A stretch of DNA of 64,000 nucleotides from positions 21,001,275-21,065,274 of the forward strand of contig CM043869.1 of assembly GCA_023846275.1 (NCBI GenBank), read 5' to 3'. This document shows, one piece after another, positions 49,737 through 60,706 of the stretch. The notes beneath the pieces were generated by a model. It was not told the DNA's origin and made no database searches. It worked only from the letters and a program-made list of their open reading frames with translations. The stretch comes from Vanilla planifolia (lineage: Eukaryota > Streptophyta > Magnoliopsida > Asparagales > Orchidaceae). The position numbers and the translations under genes are program-made. Each line of letters begins with the position of its first letter. Position 1 is the stretch's first letter.

Positions 49737-51563
49737 TGAAGTTCTTTGTGCTTAAGACAATCCCAAACAAGGGTTGTTGAATTGTGGTAAATAAAATTTT
49801 CATTTGATTTTCGGTTTAAATTAAACTTAAACCTTTTAAGCAAGAATAAGAAAGAATAGTACACAAAAGATTTTGAAGGTTGTTCGACTCAAAATCAAGC
49901 CTACATCCACCCCCAACCAGTGTTAGGAAAAGAACACTAAAATCACCAAATTACAAGCAAGATTTTTCGTACGGTTCACCTCAAACCTCCTTGGGATTTT
50001 ACCTACGGCTAATCCCGAACCTACTTGAGTTTTTTTGGGCTCAAATCAAACCCCATGCTTTTGCACAATTGTCGTGATACAAAAAGTTGGCAAAACTTAA
50101 GACAATTTTAAGAGAAATATGAGGCACACACAATACTAAAAAGAGGAAGGAATAGAGATTGAAAAATAGTTGAAACAAAAACCTCTAATTTCGGGTTCCT
50201 TCTTACAGCTTTCGCTTTGTGACTTTGAAAGCACCATATACAATTAGAATTGCTCGATATTGTCACTCTAAAGTTTTGAAATATTAGCAATGGTAATCTC
50301 TAGGAGTTCTTCATCATTCCCTTTTTATTGAGCTTAAAGTAAGCTCTAAGTCCACTCCCAATGATCCTAAGATAAACTAGCCGTTTGGGTAATAGACAAA
50401 AAGTAGTCACCATTCGATTTGGTGCCTGTAATGGACATTTCTGATTGAATCTCGAATTTACCATTTTAGATCAATCCTGGTGGTTGAATCTAAGCAGCCT
50501 TGATCTGGGCCATTGGATGGTGCATTGGTTTTCTTGCATGTCTTAAAATATTTTGTCTAGAAATCAACTAATGTAGAAACTTACTGTAGTGGTTTCGTAT
50601 CCTCTTGTTGATCTGACTCGGTTTGAATCTCCTGCTTGGCATTTTACTACATTATCATGCAGTAATTTACCTTGTTTAATCTAAGCCATCCGATCGTGCC
50701 TACCTTTCTGCCTTCTTTGACAATGGAATGAAACTTTAGTCCCACATTGTCCAAATGTCTTTGTCATTGCTCTCTATAACACTTTCGGTTCGTTAGTCAC
50801 TCGAGCCATTTGGGGTTGGCTCCCCCTCCTTCAACCAAGATTTCAACATTTGGTCTTGGTTGGCTTGATTTTGCACTTGCTCTGGTTAGCTTTCTCTATT
50901 GGCTGAGTTCGCACTTGTTTAGTTCAGGAGCTACGGGTTGATTTCAAACTTTTTTGGGTCTATCAAAAAATATTTACTTTATTTTGTTTTTTAATTTCTT
51001 AAAGCCTGGACGGATCAGCCGTCATGTCGGGTCGACCCGCCCAATGCTACAGTGGAAATTCCTGAGACTAAAGTGGTTTTGTAAGAATTTTTGTGTCAAA
51101 ATTTTGAATATAAGTATAACAAAATAATTTTATATTATGATAGTATTACAAAAGTCCTAAATGAATATGAAGAGAAATTCATTAAAAATTTTCTTAAATA
51201 ATTTTAAAAAATTAAATACTGATGTCTATTCTTTTCATCAATAATTCTTGGCTCAAAAATAAAAATTTAAAAATTATTAAACTTATAACATTTTTAAATA
51301 TTAATACTACTAGTGTGTCACATCATCTTAAAATTTGGACATATTAAATTAAAGACAAAAAAAGAGATATTCAAGTATAAAGATTTTGGTGCATGCCTTC
51401 AATTTCCATGAAGCTTGTCATCACTCCAAGAGTTTTGAAGACCACTATTTTAGATATTTAAGTTGATGACTTGACTTAATTGAATATTAATAATTTCACT
51501 TAAAGCAAGCTCATATGAGATATAAAAATTTATATTTGACTCATCAAACACAAGGGTGTAACA
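49737..51563 (-). repeat. Copia 5' LTR (right copy)
   Basis: About 1.83 kb, minus strand start TGTTACACCCTTGTGTTTGA at 51563 and end CA at 49737, next to a primer-binding-like site. Full-length match to 45170-46979. Directly against its outer end begins the right copy of repeat X, so no simple 5 bp target duplication can be read at this junction. Confidence 0.87.
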
Positions 51564-52937
51564 TAAAAATCAATATTATTGTTTAATTAATTTTAGTTAA
51601 TATAAACTTATTTTAAATATCAAGCCATAACTTAAAATAAAATATATATATTATATTTCTAATATAAACCATTTCTCATGCTATCTCTACGATTTAATAT
51701 ATGTAACTTATCATAAAATAAACATATAAAAGATCCATAGAAATTTAAAAACTATGAGCCAATGTAATACAAATACTTCTTACCAAGATAACTATGTCAT
51801 ATATCAAAATACACAATATAAAATGACATATAAGATATCTTAATTTAAGAATAAATTATCTATTAATTTACCATTATATTTATAATACCATTATCAAACT
51901 TTTCTACCTAAATTCAAGGTCAAGATTCTTAATACACTTTTCTTTTCTTTTAATTTTTCTACGAACTCATAGATGCATGCACATGACTTACTATATATTC
52001 TTTAATAATGAAAATATCTAAAATTCTTTAAGATTATAAAACACAAAGCATTCTCACTACTTTCTCTACTACAAAAACATCAACTATATGATTCCTCCAT
52101 CGTGTTGTATAATTTGCATCTCACTAAAACATTGTTGTTAATTATTCACTTATTGTATTATATGGCATCTCCATCAAATAGTATGATTCCTTCAACTCCC
52201 TATATATGGTTAACAGAAGCCCATCTTACTCTTTGACCTTCATCTAATCATTTTGTGTGAGGATCCAATGGTACAATATGATCAATCTAATTATGACGTG
52301 ACGACATTGTTGGACCACACAATAAGCTTTCTTCTAGAACCAACTTAACTCTAATTGTATTATATATTCTCTTAATTGTATGATATGTTTATTAACTCCC
52401 TAAAAAAATTATTGATAATCATATTGTATAATTAGTCTAATCATATAGTAGACTCACCTTCAACGAAAACCATAAGGCTTAAATTCAACTATATTTTACT
52501 ATAAAACAACTCTAAACCCCCATAATTAATTATCATACCATTCTTTTAGAACAAAATGAAACCTCTAATTCATTTATAAAAATGAATAAATTCCATAAAA
52601 TATATAATTTCAATTTTATTTTTGCCCTAATTTCACTCATTGTAGTAGCTTTCTAGTACGTTCTTCCCCATATTAATTCTTATAGTAATAGTAAGTCTCC
52701 TTTCTGTCTTCCTTGCTGCTCTCCTTATGTCCAACACAATTCTTTCTTCTCTTTCTTGTTGCCCTCTTGAATTGAAACTTTGTTCTTCCCTCTTCTCTTT
52801 ATTTTCTCTTTTTCTCCTTCTCTCCATCCATTTTTCTTTCATTAGCTACTTCTCTAAAAAACCTAAACTTTTAGTAATAACGTATTTAACAAAAATCTTG
52901 TTAAAGATAATTGTCTTAAATTATAAATTATTATTTT
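51564..52937. repeat. Flanking direct repeat X, right copy (matches 42862-44222)
   Basis: Same orientation and order as the left copy, with small indels; by eye close to nine bases in ten agree. It begins immediately after the copia 5' LTR and ends near 52937 in unrelated A+T-rich sequence. The two copies bracket all the copia material between 44223 and 51563. Confidence 0.88.
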
Positions 52938-54150
52938 CCATTTAACTATTCATAATACATATATGTATTATGAATAAAATTTTAATTGATTATGTAAGTC
53001 GTAAAACATTACTAGCAGACTACAATTATATTCTTCAAAGAGTTCTTTTTAATTATATGCTTTATTAAAATTTTATTTTCATTTAAAATATGACACCCTT
53101 TTCAAAATAAAATTATTATTATTTTCTTTTAATTAATGAATTTATTGTTTGAAAAAATAACTTTATTGTTATTTAAATTCTCATAATTACATTTATATTA
53201 ATCAAATCTCAAGATTTGTAATATATTATATAGAGTAAAATTTTAAGATATTACAATAACAAAATTCTTTTTTTGTATGCATTATTTCATGAAATATAAA
53301 TATATTAAAATATAAAATGATACACTAATAAAATAATAATCAACCTCTTAGAAAAATCATATTCTATGTAAGAGAAAAAAATAAATAAATAATATGGAAA
53401 AATTTCTTAATTATGAAATATTTTATATATTATTTTAATATTGTGCATATATCTTAATTACAAGAATTACTTATTGAATTTAGGACTAAAGCATCTTTTT
53501 CAAATTATTTTTTTAATTTTTTACAAATATAAACATGCATATTTATCACCAAACAATTTTTAAAATATATATATATATATATATATATATAAACACACAC
53601 ACACTATATTTCATATGATTATTTCACTCAAATTATCATCTTCATTTTTGCCCTTGTTATAGTATTAGCATGCCATATTTTATACTTAATATATTATATA
53701 TTTTGTAATATTTTTTAATTGCATACCATACATTAAATTCATTGCATTATATGTTTTATGTAAAACCACTCTACGACTAATCCTATATTATTACTGATTC
53801 CTTAACTTTTATAACCTAATGGACAATATGTTGAGCATCTTGTATGGCATGCACAAATTGCGTATATTGAACTCTAATACAAATGAATAATATTTGCCTC
53901 TACAACCTTAATGGCAATATGTTATGTAATTTCAATATATCATTATAGAAGAATATTAAATAAGATAATATATTTGTAAACAATAGAATATTTAGGTATT
54001 TTATAAAAATTTCATGTTGAAACGCATGGGGAATAAGATTTTTAAATTCTCAATGGTCATGGTACGGGTAGGATAAAAATGAATTTAACTGCCCTCACTT
54101 ACCAAGCTTAATTCAGTAGTGAGTTTTGGAGAGTTTAGGTCATCACGACC
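52938..54150. other. Very A+T-rich interval with microsatellites
   Basis: No frames or motifs recognised. Contains an (AT)n/(AC)n microsatellite at 53565-53604 and many ATATTTTATA-like runs. Confidence 0.45.
53565..53604. repeat. (AT)n-(AC)n compound microsatellite
   Basis: Alternating AT for about 27 bp followed by AAACACACACACAC. Confidence 0.93.
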
Positions 54151-54164
54151 TTGTTGTATTGGCT

Positions 54165-54172
54165 TATAAATA
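54165..54172 (+). promoter_or_regulatory. Candidate TATA box upstream of DUF4220 gene
   Basis: TATAAATA lies about 440 bp before the candidate start codon at 54608, in the first less A+T-rich stretch after a long A/T-rich interval. A GT-AAGT donor-like word follows at 54276, so a 5' leader intron is possible. With so much A/T nearby this could be chance. Confidence 0.3.
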
Positions 54173-54607
54173 AGTCTAGTAGGCCCAATCCAATGAGCTT
54201 TTTCCTATTAGAAAACTAAGAAGCAAAGTTGTGCCATAGAGGAGAGTTGCAAAGGTTTGAGTCATTGATGATGTAAGTTTTTTAGAATAACTGTAAGAAA
54301 GATTGAAAGGCATCAAGGAAAGGATGTTAACTATCTAGCGGTCTTCTACACAAGAAAGGAATTTATTTAACCTTTGCGTGTTAATTATAAATCGGAGGTG
54401 TCCCCTAAACAAATATATATTTCGTGCTGTTTTGACACGAGAAAGTTGATCATGTTTTTATTATTGCTTCAAACTTGCTTGGGTTCCCCGTCAAATATAT
54501 ATTTGCTCACTTGTTGGAAAATGGACCAGAGAGATGGAAAAGAATGGAGAAAGTGAAATTATTTTTTCTTTCTGCAATCTGTTGATCTCACAGAAGACAT
54601 AAAATTA

Positions 54608-56730
54608 ATGGATATTTCGGAAAAATATAAGAAACTTTGGAGCAAGTGGGATGTACGTATTTTGATAATGGTAGGCCTCGCGATACAAATTGTGCTCATC
54701 TTCCTTGGACTTTTGAGAAACACCTCAACATCGAGAGCATGGATAAAAATGATTGTTTGGAGAAACTATCTTTTGGCCAACTGGGTTGCCGTCTTTGTTC
54801 TTGGCCAGCTATGCAGCAGCATGGACGACAATAGCAACAACACCATCCTCGTATTCTGGGCACCTTTCCTTCTGCTTCACTTTGGTGGCCCAAATGCCAT
54901 CACCACCTATTCCATGGAGGACAATGAGCTGTGGGCTTGACACCTTCTTCCCCTCGCCTATGAGCTCATCATTGCCGTCTATGTTCTGTTTCGGTCTTTT
55001 CCAAGTAACCTCCTACTCACTCCCATCCTGCTTATATTCTTTATCGCCATCGTCAAGCATGCAGAGTGGTCTTGCTCCCTCTACAGAGCCAGCACTGACG
55101 GTTTCCACAGCTCCGTGGTCATTTCAAGCAAGCAAAGTATATTAAACCAGATTTCTTCCAACCGTAGGACAATGGTAGCACGTGTGCAGAATGAAAATGA
55201 AAAAGACAAATTGATTTCTTTAAAAGGAGCTTTCGATATGTAGTCAGTTTGCAAGCCTTTCTTTGTGACAGTTATTCCACTTGTGGACATATAAAAGGTA
55301 ATCAGGGACATGTTGAAGGAGATGACTGTCAAGGAAGTTTTAGGCCTGACAAGCATGGAACTCAGCTATGCCTATGATGACATGTACACCAAGGGCATCT
55401 TTAGTTGCTCAAGTGCTGGCATCATCCTCAGGGTAATCTACTCCTCTGGCATCCTTCTCTCTTTCTTGTTGTTTAATTTCTCCCCAAAGCATGGCTTTGA
55501 CACTAGTGATGTCACGATCACTTATGTCTTGCTTGGAGCTTCCATATGTCTTGATACCATGGCTTCTCTCTTGTTCCTACTTTTCGATTGGCCTGTGATT
55601 TTCCTTCTGGAATTAAGAAACTGGGCAAGTGGGGTTTGCTTCTTGCCCAACTCATTCTCAGAATAAGGGGAAGATTGTGGCGTGAAAGAAGATGGAGGCC
55701 TTCAAAGATGCTGCAACTCAACTTGATCACCAACTGCTTCATGAATGTAGTAGTACAGCCAAAGGAACATGTATCACAGGAAAATCTGAAGAACAGGAGG
55801 ATAAACAAATTGACACGCAAAATAGAATCCAAGCTTAGATGACCCACTAGAGCATTTCAGGAGGCAACGGTATTGTTCCCGAGCTATACCAGTGGATTTT
55901 CATCCTAAACTTCGTATTCACAAAATTCAGTAACGGAAATCAACTTCTTGTAGAGCTCGTCATTGCACATGCTCAGAAGTGCTTACAGATATCGTGGGGG
56001 CAGTTCAATGATAAGGCAAGGCTCGCTGCACTTCGGCAAGACAATGCCCCAGTATGGGTTGTCCTTGTGTTCCTTAATTTGACAGAAGGCTTGTCAGTTG
56101 ATCAGCAAGTTCATGTGTGGCACATTGCGACACAGCTATGCTACCACTGGAAGCCTGAGAAGCTGCAACCGTTGCATCATCCTCATGAAACACAACCACT
56201 GTGTAAGGGGTTAAGAGCGCAAAAGAGCACTTGGTGCCGAATGTAGGCAAGCAAGTGCCTGTCCGACTATATGTTGTATATGGTGTTGATGTGACCAGAG
56301 ATAATGACAACCATGGGAGGAGCGAGCCCGCTGATTTACTGGCATGCTTTCATTGATATGGTACAATTCATTGAATGGCATGAAGAGGATTTGACGTCGA
56401 ATGTGAATAACGATGATGAGGTTGAGGGGAAGGCGTGCAGGCTGATGCTGACCTAACCTATAGAATGGATAACATATCCATCTCATTTTAGGATAGAGCG
56501 AGTGCTTGCGAACCTAATTCTTGTGCTTGGGGAGGACAAAGGTGGCAGGTGATCACATCGGCATGGGTGAATCTTTTGATGCCAGGAGCGAAGAATACTC
56601 GAGCGAGCATGCATAACAATGGAGGCGACATTGTAACTTTTTTTTGCTACTTGTGAAGGATGTGGGAATGGTGGATGCTTTGGATATTGGCAGATAGATG
56701 GTGGGTGGTGTGCTAGACACAGCCAAAAAG
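54608..56730 (+). pseudogene. DUF4220/DUF594 membrane protein gene, broken
   Basis: From ATG 54608 the frame reads MDISEKYKKLWSKWDVRILI, then ANWVAVFVLGQLCSS, then VFWAPFLLLHFGGPNAITTY and SMEDNELW. These are hallmarks of plant DUF4220 proteins, multi-pass membrane proteins of unknown function, usually about 650-750 residues with a C-terminal DUF594 domain. The same frame continues through ELIIAVYVLFRSFPSN, LYRASTDGFHSS and VLGLTSMELSYAYDDMYTKG to 55666, but with in-frame TGA at 54938-54940, TAG at 55241-55243 and TAA at 55292-55294. A frame change near 55590 then gives GKWGLLLAQLILRIRGRLWR. DUF594 parts follow, shifted between frames: SVDQQVHVWHIATQLCYHWK near 56100, LSDYMLYM near 56270, and GGDIVTFFCYL near 56630. 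Single long exon, as is usual in this family. At least three stops and several shifts: a pseudogene. Confidence 0.9.
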
Positions 56731-57514
56731 CTACCGTCCTTCATTGAACTATATTTAAGAAATCATCCACTTTGATGACGATAGGTGAACAAGTGTGAAT
56801 AATGTATCCTTAGATTAAACTTAGGAAATCACAAATTCTCCTTGAACTGGCCTTCAAAAATTGGTCCTCATAGCAATTTTGAAGGTAATGAGACTACAAA
56901 ATAAAAAGTCTTTCAAAGCATAGTTTTTGTGCATTGGCTCATTGAGAAAGATGAAAAAAAAGAAAATATAATTTATTGAAAAAAACAATATATGGATGTT
57001 TGTACATAAAGAATAGTATAATCACATAGAAATATTTTATGATAGTAAATTCATAATATCAATGACAAAAAAAATCTTATATTTCATGAAAGAACAAAAA
57101 AATATATTTTTTTACTTTTTATATTCAAGTTGTTGTATTCATTTGAAGTTATCAAAGCATAAATATAAAGAAAAATAGTAATAGTTGTTCAAAATTTATT
57201 TTATAATTTTTTTCTCATTCAAAATAAGTAATCTCGACAATTGTTCTATTCTTCTTTTTTTTACAATATTATTTTATTTTGGTACTTTTCTAACAAACAA
57301 TTGCTTATGAATTTCATGGTTTTGTGCAAAAAACTAAATTCTTTAGATAAAAAATTTTCTTCTCTATTAGGTCAAATAATTTTTATATTAAACCAATTTT
57401 TTATTTTTATATGACCTTCAAATTCCATATATTTTTAAAACACATTTAATTTATGAACTACGAAAGATATCCAACACATATGAATATGGTCCTAAATAAA
57501 TAATAAATAATATC
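56731..57514. other. A+T-rich spacer, nothing recognised
   Basis: Lies between the DUF4220 remnant and the duplicated SDA1 3' block. No frames, RNA genes or repeat ends recognised. Confidence 0.45.
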
Positions 57515-58320
57515 TATTTTTATTTTGAAATAAAATATTCATTTATTACAAATATCTACATGAACTAACTCAAGAGACTACATAACTTTCTAAAACTTAA
57601 GAATGATGATTATTGGTGCTTATAAAAATATAACTTTCACAAATATAATCAACATTAAAAATAAAAAAATATCATTCAATATTTTTTATTTTATAACTTA
57701 AATCTAACTAATTACAAATAATCATTCTAATAATATCACAACTAAGATTAATTCTTAACCTTTACTATAGATACATTACTTTTAATATGAAATTTTTTTA
57801 TTAAAAACACCTCATTGACACAATTTAACCTCAAATATACAAAATAATGTTATTATATTACTTATCTAATACTTAATAAACCACAAGCTAAAAATTCAAA
57901 TATTAAACAAATATCATGAACCAATTTTTTTATCATTTATCTTTTGTTATGATTTAAAATAGTGTATTGGCATCTATTCTATTAACTTAAGTCTTTATTC
58001 GTATTCACATAAAAATTTCTAGACTTTGAAACTTAAAAAGTCCACATCATTGTAATACTAGAAGTTGAATATAAATGTTTAATGAAATTCAAAACATTGT
58101 TTCAAGGTGGCCTTGGTTTACACAACCTTTACACCTCTTTAAAAGGAAAATATTAATTAAATCAAAATCTTAATCCATAATTCTTGGCCTCATACATCAC
58201 ATATATATCTTTAACGATTTGGAAACTAATTAGAACGATAAAAGGGAAGCTAAGTAAAGATATAGTTCCTACAAAAAAATGTGATCCCAAATTGCTGAAA
58301 TCGATTGGAGTTCCCGAGCT

Positions 58321-58470
58321 TCACTTCCATGCTTTCCTTCCCCTAAACTGCTTACCACCTTGCCTGTGCCGCTTTTTTTTCTCTTGACGAGAACGACTTG
58401 CACTTGTTCTTTTGGTAGCCAGTGGCATCGCCTTCGAGTGCTGCTTCTGCCTGTTGCTTAGCCCACTAGT
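58321..58470 (-). pseudogene. SDA1: SDA1 copy 2, last exon (intact by itself)
   Basis: 150 bp, acceptor AACCAG, 49 codons from TSGLSNRQKQHSKAMPLATK through a Lys/Arg-rich stretch to GGKQFRGRKAWK and a TGA stop at 58321-58323. This is the family's conserved basic C-terminus, probably a nuclear/nucleolar targeting and RNA-contact tail. No lesion here. Confidence 0.92.
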
Positions 58471-58602
58471 CTGGTTAAACAATAATAGCAACTTATCTCA
58501 AGCCGACCCAGATAAAAATAAGCTTTGAAATAACAAAATCACGTAACAAAAAAAAACTTGATGCTCTTGCAATTGAAAGTGGCAAATGTAACTATGACAT
58601 AT

Positions 58603-58711
58603 CTTTTTTTTGTTTCACCAATGTTTTAGCCTTGTACTTTTCTCTATCCCCTCTGCTTGCTCAAATGAGAGCTACTCTCTCCTGCTTGCTGAGCTTGCTC
58701 CTAATGTGTGC
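58603..58711 (-). pseudogene. SDA1: SDA1 copy 2, penultimate exon (stop and lost donor)
   Basis: Reads AHIRSKLSKQERVALI, then TGA at 58661-58663 where the family has Arg, then ASRGDREKYKAKTLVKQKK. The family segment is A-H-I-K-x-K-L-x-K-E-E-R-x-A-x-V-R-A-G-R. The donor position reads GATATGT where copy 1 has GGTATGT, so the splice signal is lost, and the A run gives 109 bp, one over a frame-keeping 108. Confidence 0.9.
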
Positions 58712-58799
58712 CTAAACACAACACATGATTATCATTTGTTAACCAATGAAGTTTATTAAATTGCTTTTAAAATGCCAAACCAACTTGGATGGGTCAAAC

Positions 58800-59035
58800 G
58801 TCACTGTATGTACTCAAGTCGAAAGTAAAATAAACTTGAATGCATCCAAGAGGTTCTACTTGTTCTTGTTCCTACCATTTCAATGAGATCACTGCCAAAG
58901 AATGGCTGGTGAGAAACATCAAAGAAAGCAACCATGTTATTAGACATTAAAAGTAGGAACCTATGAACTATATTTGTGCAGCTTTGAGCATAGATTTCTT
59001 CGTGCTTAAGACAATAAAATTGCTGACACATCTTA
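58800..59035 (-). other. Conserved open segment of unknown identity between SDA1 exons
   Basis: The minus strand has a 76-residue frame containing CTNIVHRFLLLMSNNMVAFF followed by DVSHQPFFGSDLIEM and a donor-like GTAGGAAC. The part from AFFDVSH to DLIEM is kept nearly unchanged in copy 1 (about 12930-12985, with SHRPFFGSDLIEM). It looks coding, with AG acceptor candidates upstream, but it is not part of SDA1 as I know the family and I do not recognise it. It could be an exon remnant of a third gene captured in the intron. Confidence 0.35.
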
Positions 59036-59462
59036 GTAATATTGCTTCCATTAGCTAATTTCTTGATTGAATATAACTATGACGCTTTTGCTATATGAAA
59101 TAAAACTCCATTTGAATCTAGTTACTTGTGCTAGAAATTACTCATTATTTCCCAATTTTACTTCAAATAATGCATGGTCAAAGTATAAAACATGACTTAA
59201 TCTACCTAACAATGAAATTAAGTTATATCATATGAAGAATTATGTCTCCAATAAAACCACGTCACCGGTATTTCATCTTCGAAATACTACATCGACTGTT
59301 ACACCTGTAGGACTAACCATCAGGCTTCACTTCTCTAGACAAGGTCAACATTAACATCATCAGGCTATTCAAAGCCATGAATTATGCATGAATAATACAT
59401 GTTGAGAAGTGAAACCAAAAGGGCCATCAAACCAATAGAAAGAAACCATGTTTGAGAATTAC

Positions 59463-59597
59463 CTCAAGTTTAACATGGTTCAAACGTTTTGCACTTAGCT
59501 GCTTAGAAGATGGAATTTCGAAAGTTGCTGCTTTATAGCGTTCATCCTTTCTTAATAGACCATATTGAGACAAGGCCTTCTTTGCCTCTTTATTTGG
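59463..59597 (-). pseudogene. SDA1: SDA1 copy 2, exon 45 codons, open
   Basis: 135 bp between acceptor TTATTAG and donor GTAATT, phase 0 at both ends. Reads NKEAKKALSQYGLLRKDERY, then FEIPSSKQLSAKRLNHVKLE, matching the SDA1 segment A-K-x-x-A-x-x-A-L-A-Q-H-G-L-L-R-K and I-P-S-S-x-Q-L-S-x-K-R-V-D. No lesion. No counterpart was found in copy 1. Confidence 0.9.
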
Positions 59598-59835
59598 CTA
59601 ATAAACATTGGAATATGATATCTCAAGCTAAATTTCTAGCAAAGACATGAAGAACCTGCATATAACTTATGCTCATTAATTTGATAACAAATGAGTCTGC
59701 CTTCAATTTAAAAGCTTGGTGAAGAACATCTGCATGAACAACGTAATATTTGTAGAAGCTATGCTCTTAATAAATAAAAGATAATCGATGAGCTGCTAAG
59801 AAAATTGAATATAGAAAATAAAAGATGAAGTCTAC

Positions 59836-60488
59836 CTTCAGTTCTTTGATAAGGTTAAAGTCTTCATTAGAAACAATGCCATCAGCTTCATCAGTTGAAA
59901 CTTCAGCAACCTTGATTACTGCAAGTCTTTTAAGAGAATGCGGATTGGCATCGACATCATTCAGGCATTCAACAAAATTTCCTAGCTTCATCTTATTTCT
60001 ATTTGACTGATCTTTCCATCATTAGCATCTTCATCTTGCCCATCAATACATATGGCTTGCACTTCTATTTCTTCATTCAATTCTTTAGTGTCACAAACAT
60101 TAGCCAATTCCCTATCATCTGAACCTTCTTCATCAATGTCATTCCAGTAGGCATCATCTTCCAAACCAGCCATACCACTAGATAGTCCACTTTCAGGGAA
60201 AAATTCATTGTCACTCCCTCAATCATTTTCTACAGAATCCTTATCTTCTTCATATGCAACTCTAGCACATATATCATTGTCAACTGGTGAGGAATCATTT
60301 TCAGCTTCAGAACCATAAGTAGCCATTTCATCCTCAAAACTACTATATAAAGTCTTACCATCGTCTTGTTTAACTAACTCAACGCCGGGCATGTCATTGG
60401 CAACATTGACCTCTCCAAATGATTTTGGTCTGACTTTTAAATAAATGGGATGACCTCGATCTTTCTTGACCAAAAATGAAGAGCTTAT
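59836..60488 (-). pseudogene. SDA1: SDA1 copy 2, long acidic-region exon (stop and frameshift)
   Basis: 653 bp, one base short of a frame-keeping 654. Starts ISSSFLVKKDRGHP after acceptor CTATAG, then VRPKSFGEVNVANDMPGVEL, then an Asp/Glu-rich region (for example MAGLEDDAYWNDIDEEGSDD), and ends ADGIVSNEDFNLIKELK at donor GTAGAC. These are the SDA1 landmarks V-K-K-D-R-G-R-P, Y-G-E-V-N-V-A-x-D-V-P-G and D-G-I-L-S-N-E-D-F-x-x-I-K-E-L. TGA at 60219-60221 and a one-base deletion near 60000-60010 (before NKMKLGNFVECLND) break it. Confidence 0.92.
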
Positions 60489-60604
60489 CTATAGAAATGA
60501 AAAAAGAAAATAGAATTTTTTTTCCAAAATATAACAAATTTGTCATTCTTTTTTCATTACACCATTAAGGATGCCGTAAAAAAATAGCAAAGTCAAAATC
60601 ATAC

Positions 60605-60706
60605 CTCTCTTAATAAAGTGATCAAGGAGCGCATAACTATTGAAATAGCTTTCTCATGCAACTTTTTGTACAAGATCAAGTCTTGAAGAAGGTCATCATT
60701 CATCAA
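60605..60706 (-). pseudogene. SDA1: SDA1 copy 2, 34-codon exon, open
   Basis: 102 bp between acceptor TTTAG and donor GTATGA, phase 0 both ends. Reads LMNDDLLQDLILYKKLHEKA, then RSLITLLRE. The family segment is L-M-x-E-D-L-L-Q-D-L-x-x-Y-K-K-x-H-E-K-A..R-S-L-I-x-L-F-R-E. No lesion. Confidence 0.92.

Larger units (their letters stand above)
45170..51563 (-). mobile_element. Ty1/copia retrotransposon fossil, two LTRs, internally deleted
   Basis: Order on the minus strand: 5' LTR 51563-49737, primer-binding-like TGGTATGAGAG at about 49734, gag (49320-48378), a second zinc-knuckle-like segment, remnants of the reverse transcriptase end and RNase H, a purine tract AAAATAGGGAGA at 46980-46992, and 3' LTR 46979-45170. 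The internal part is only about 2.75 kb, so protease, integrase and most of the reverse transcriptase are absent. It is broken in several places. The LTR length, AGGGAGAT tract before TGTT and extra zinc-knuckle region fit the SIRE/Maximus lineage (inference). Confidence 0.85.
57515..58935. repeat. Duplicated block, copy 2 (matches 11561-12995)
   Basis: Colinear and same-orientation match to 11561-12995, covering the 3' flank and last two exons of SDA1 and ending in a shared word GAGAAACATCAAAGAAAGC. Copy 2 keeps the SDA1 C-terminal exon in frame, while copy 1 keeps the penultimate exon free of stops. The distance between copies is about 46 kb. Confidence 0.9.

Noticed and set aside
42862-52937. 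Repeat X as a target-site duplication of the copia element
   Set aside because: Copia integrase makes about 5 bp duplications; a 1.37 kb repeat cannot come from one insertion.
54608-54940. A short functional 110-residue protein from the first DUF4220 frame
   Set aside because: The frame stops in the middle of a conserved family motif and homologous sequence continues for 2 kb beyond it, so it is a truncation of a larger gene.
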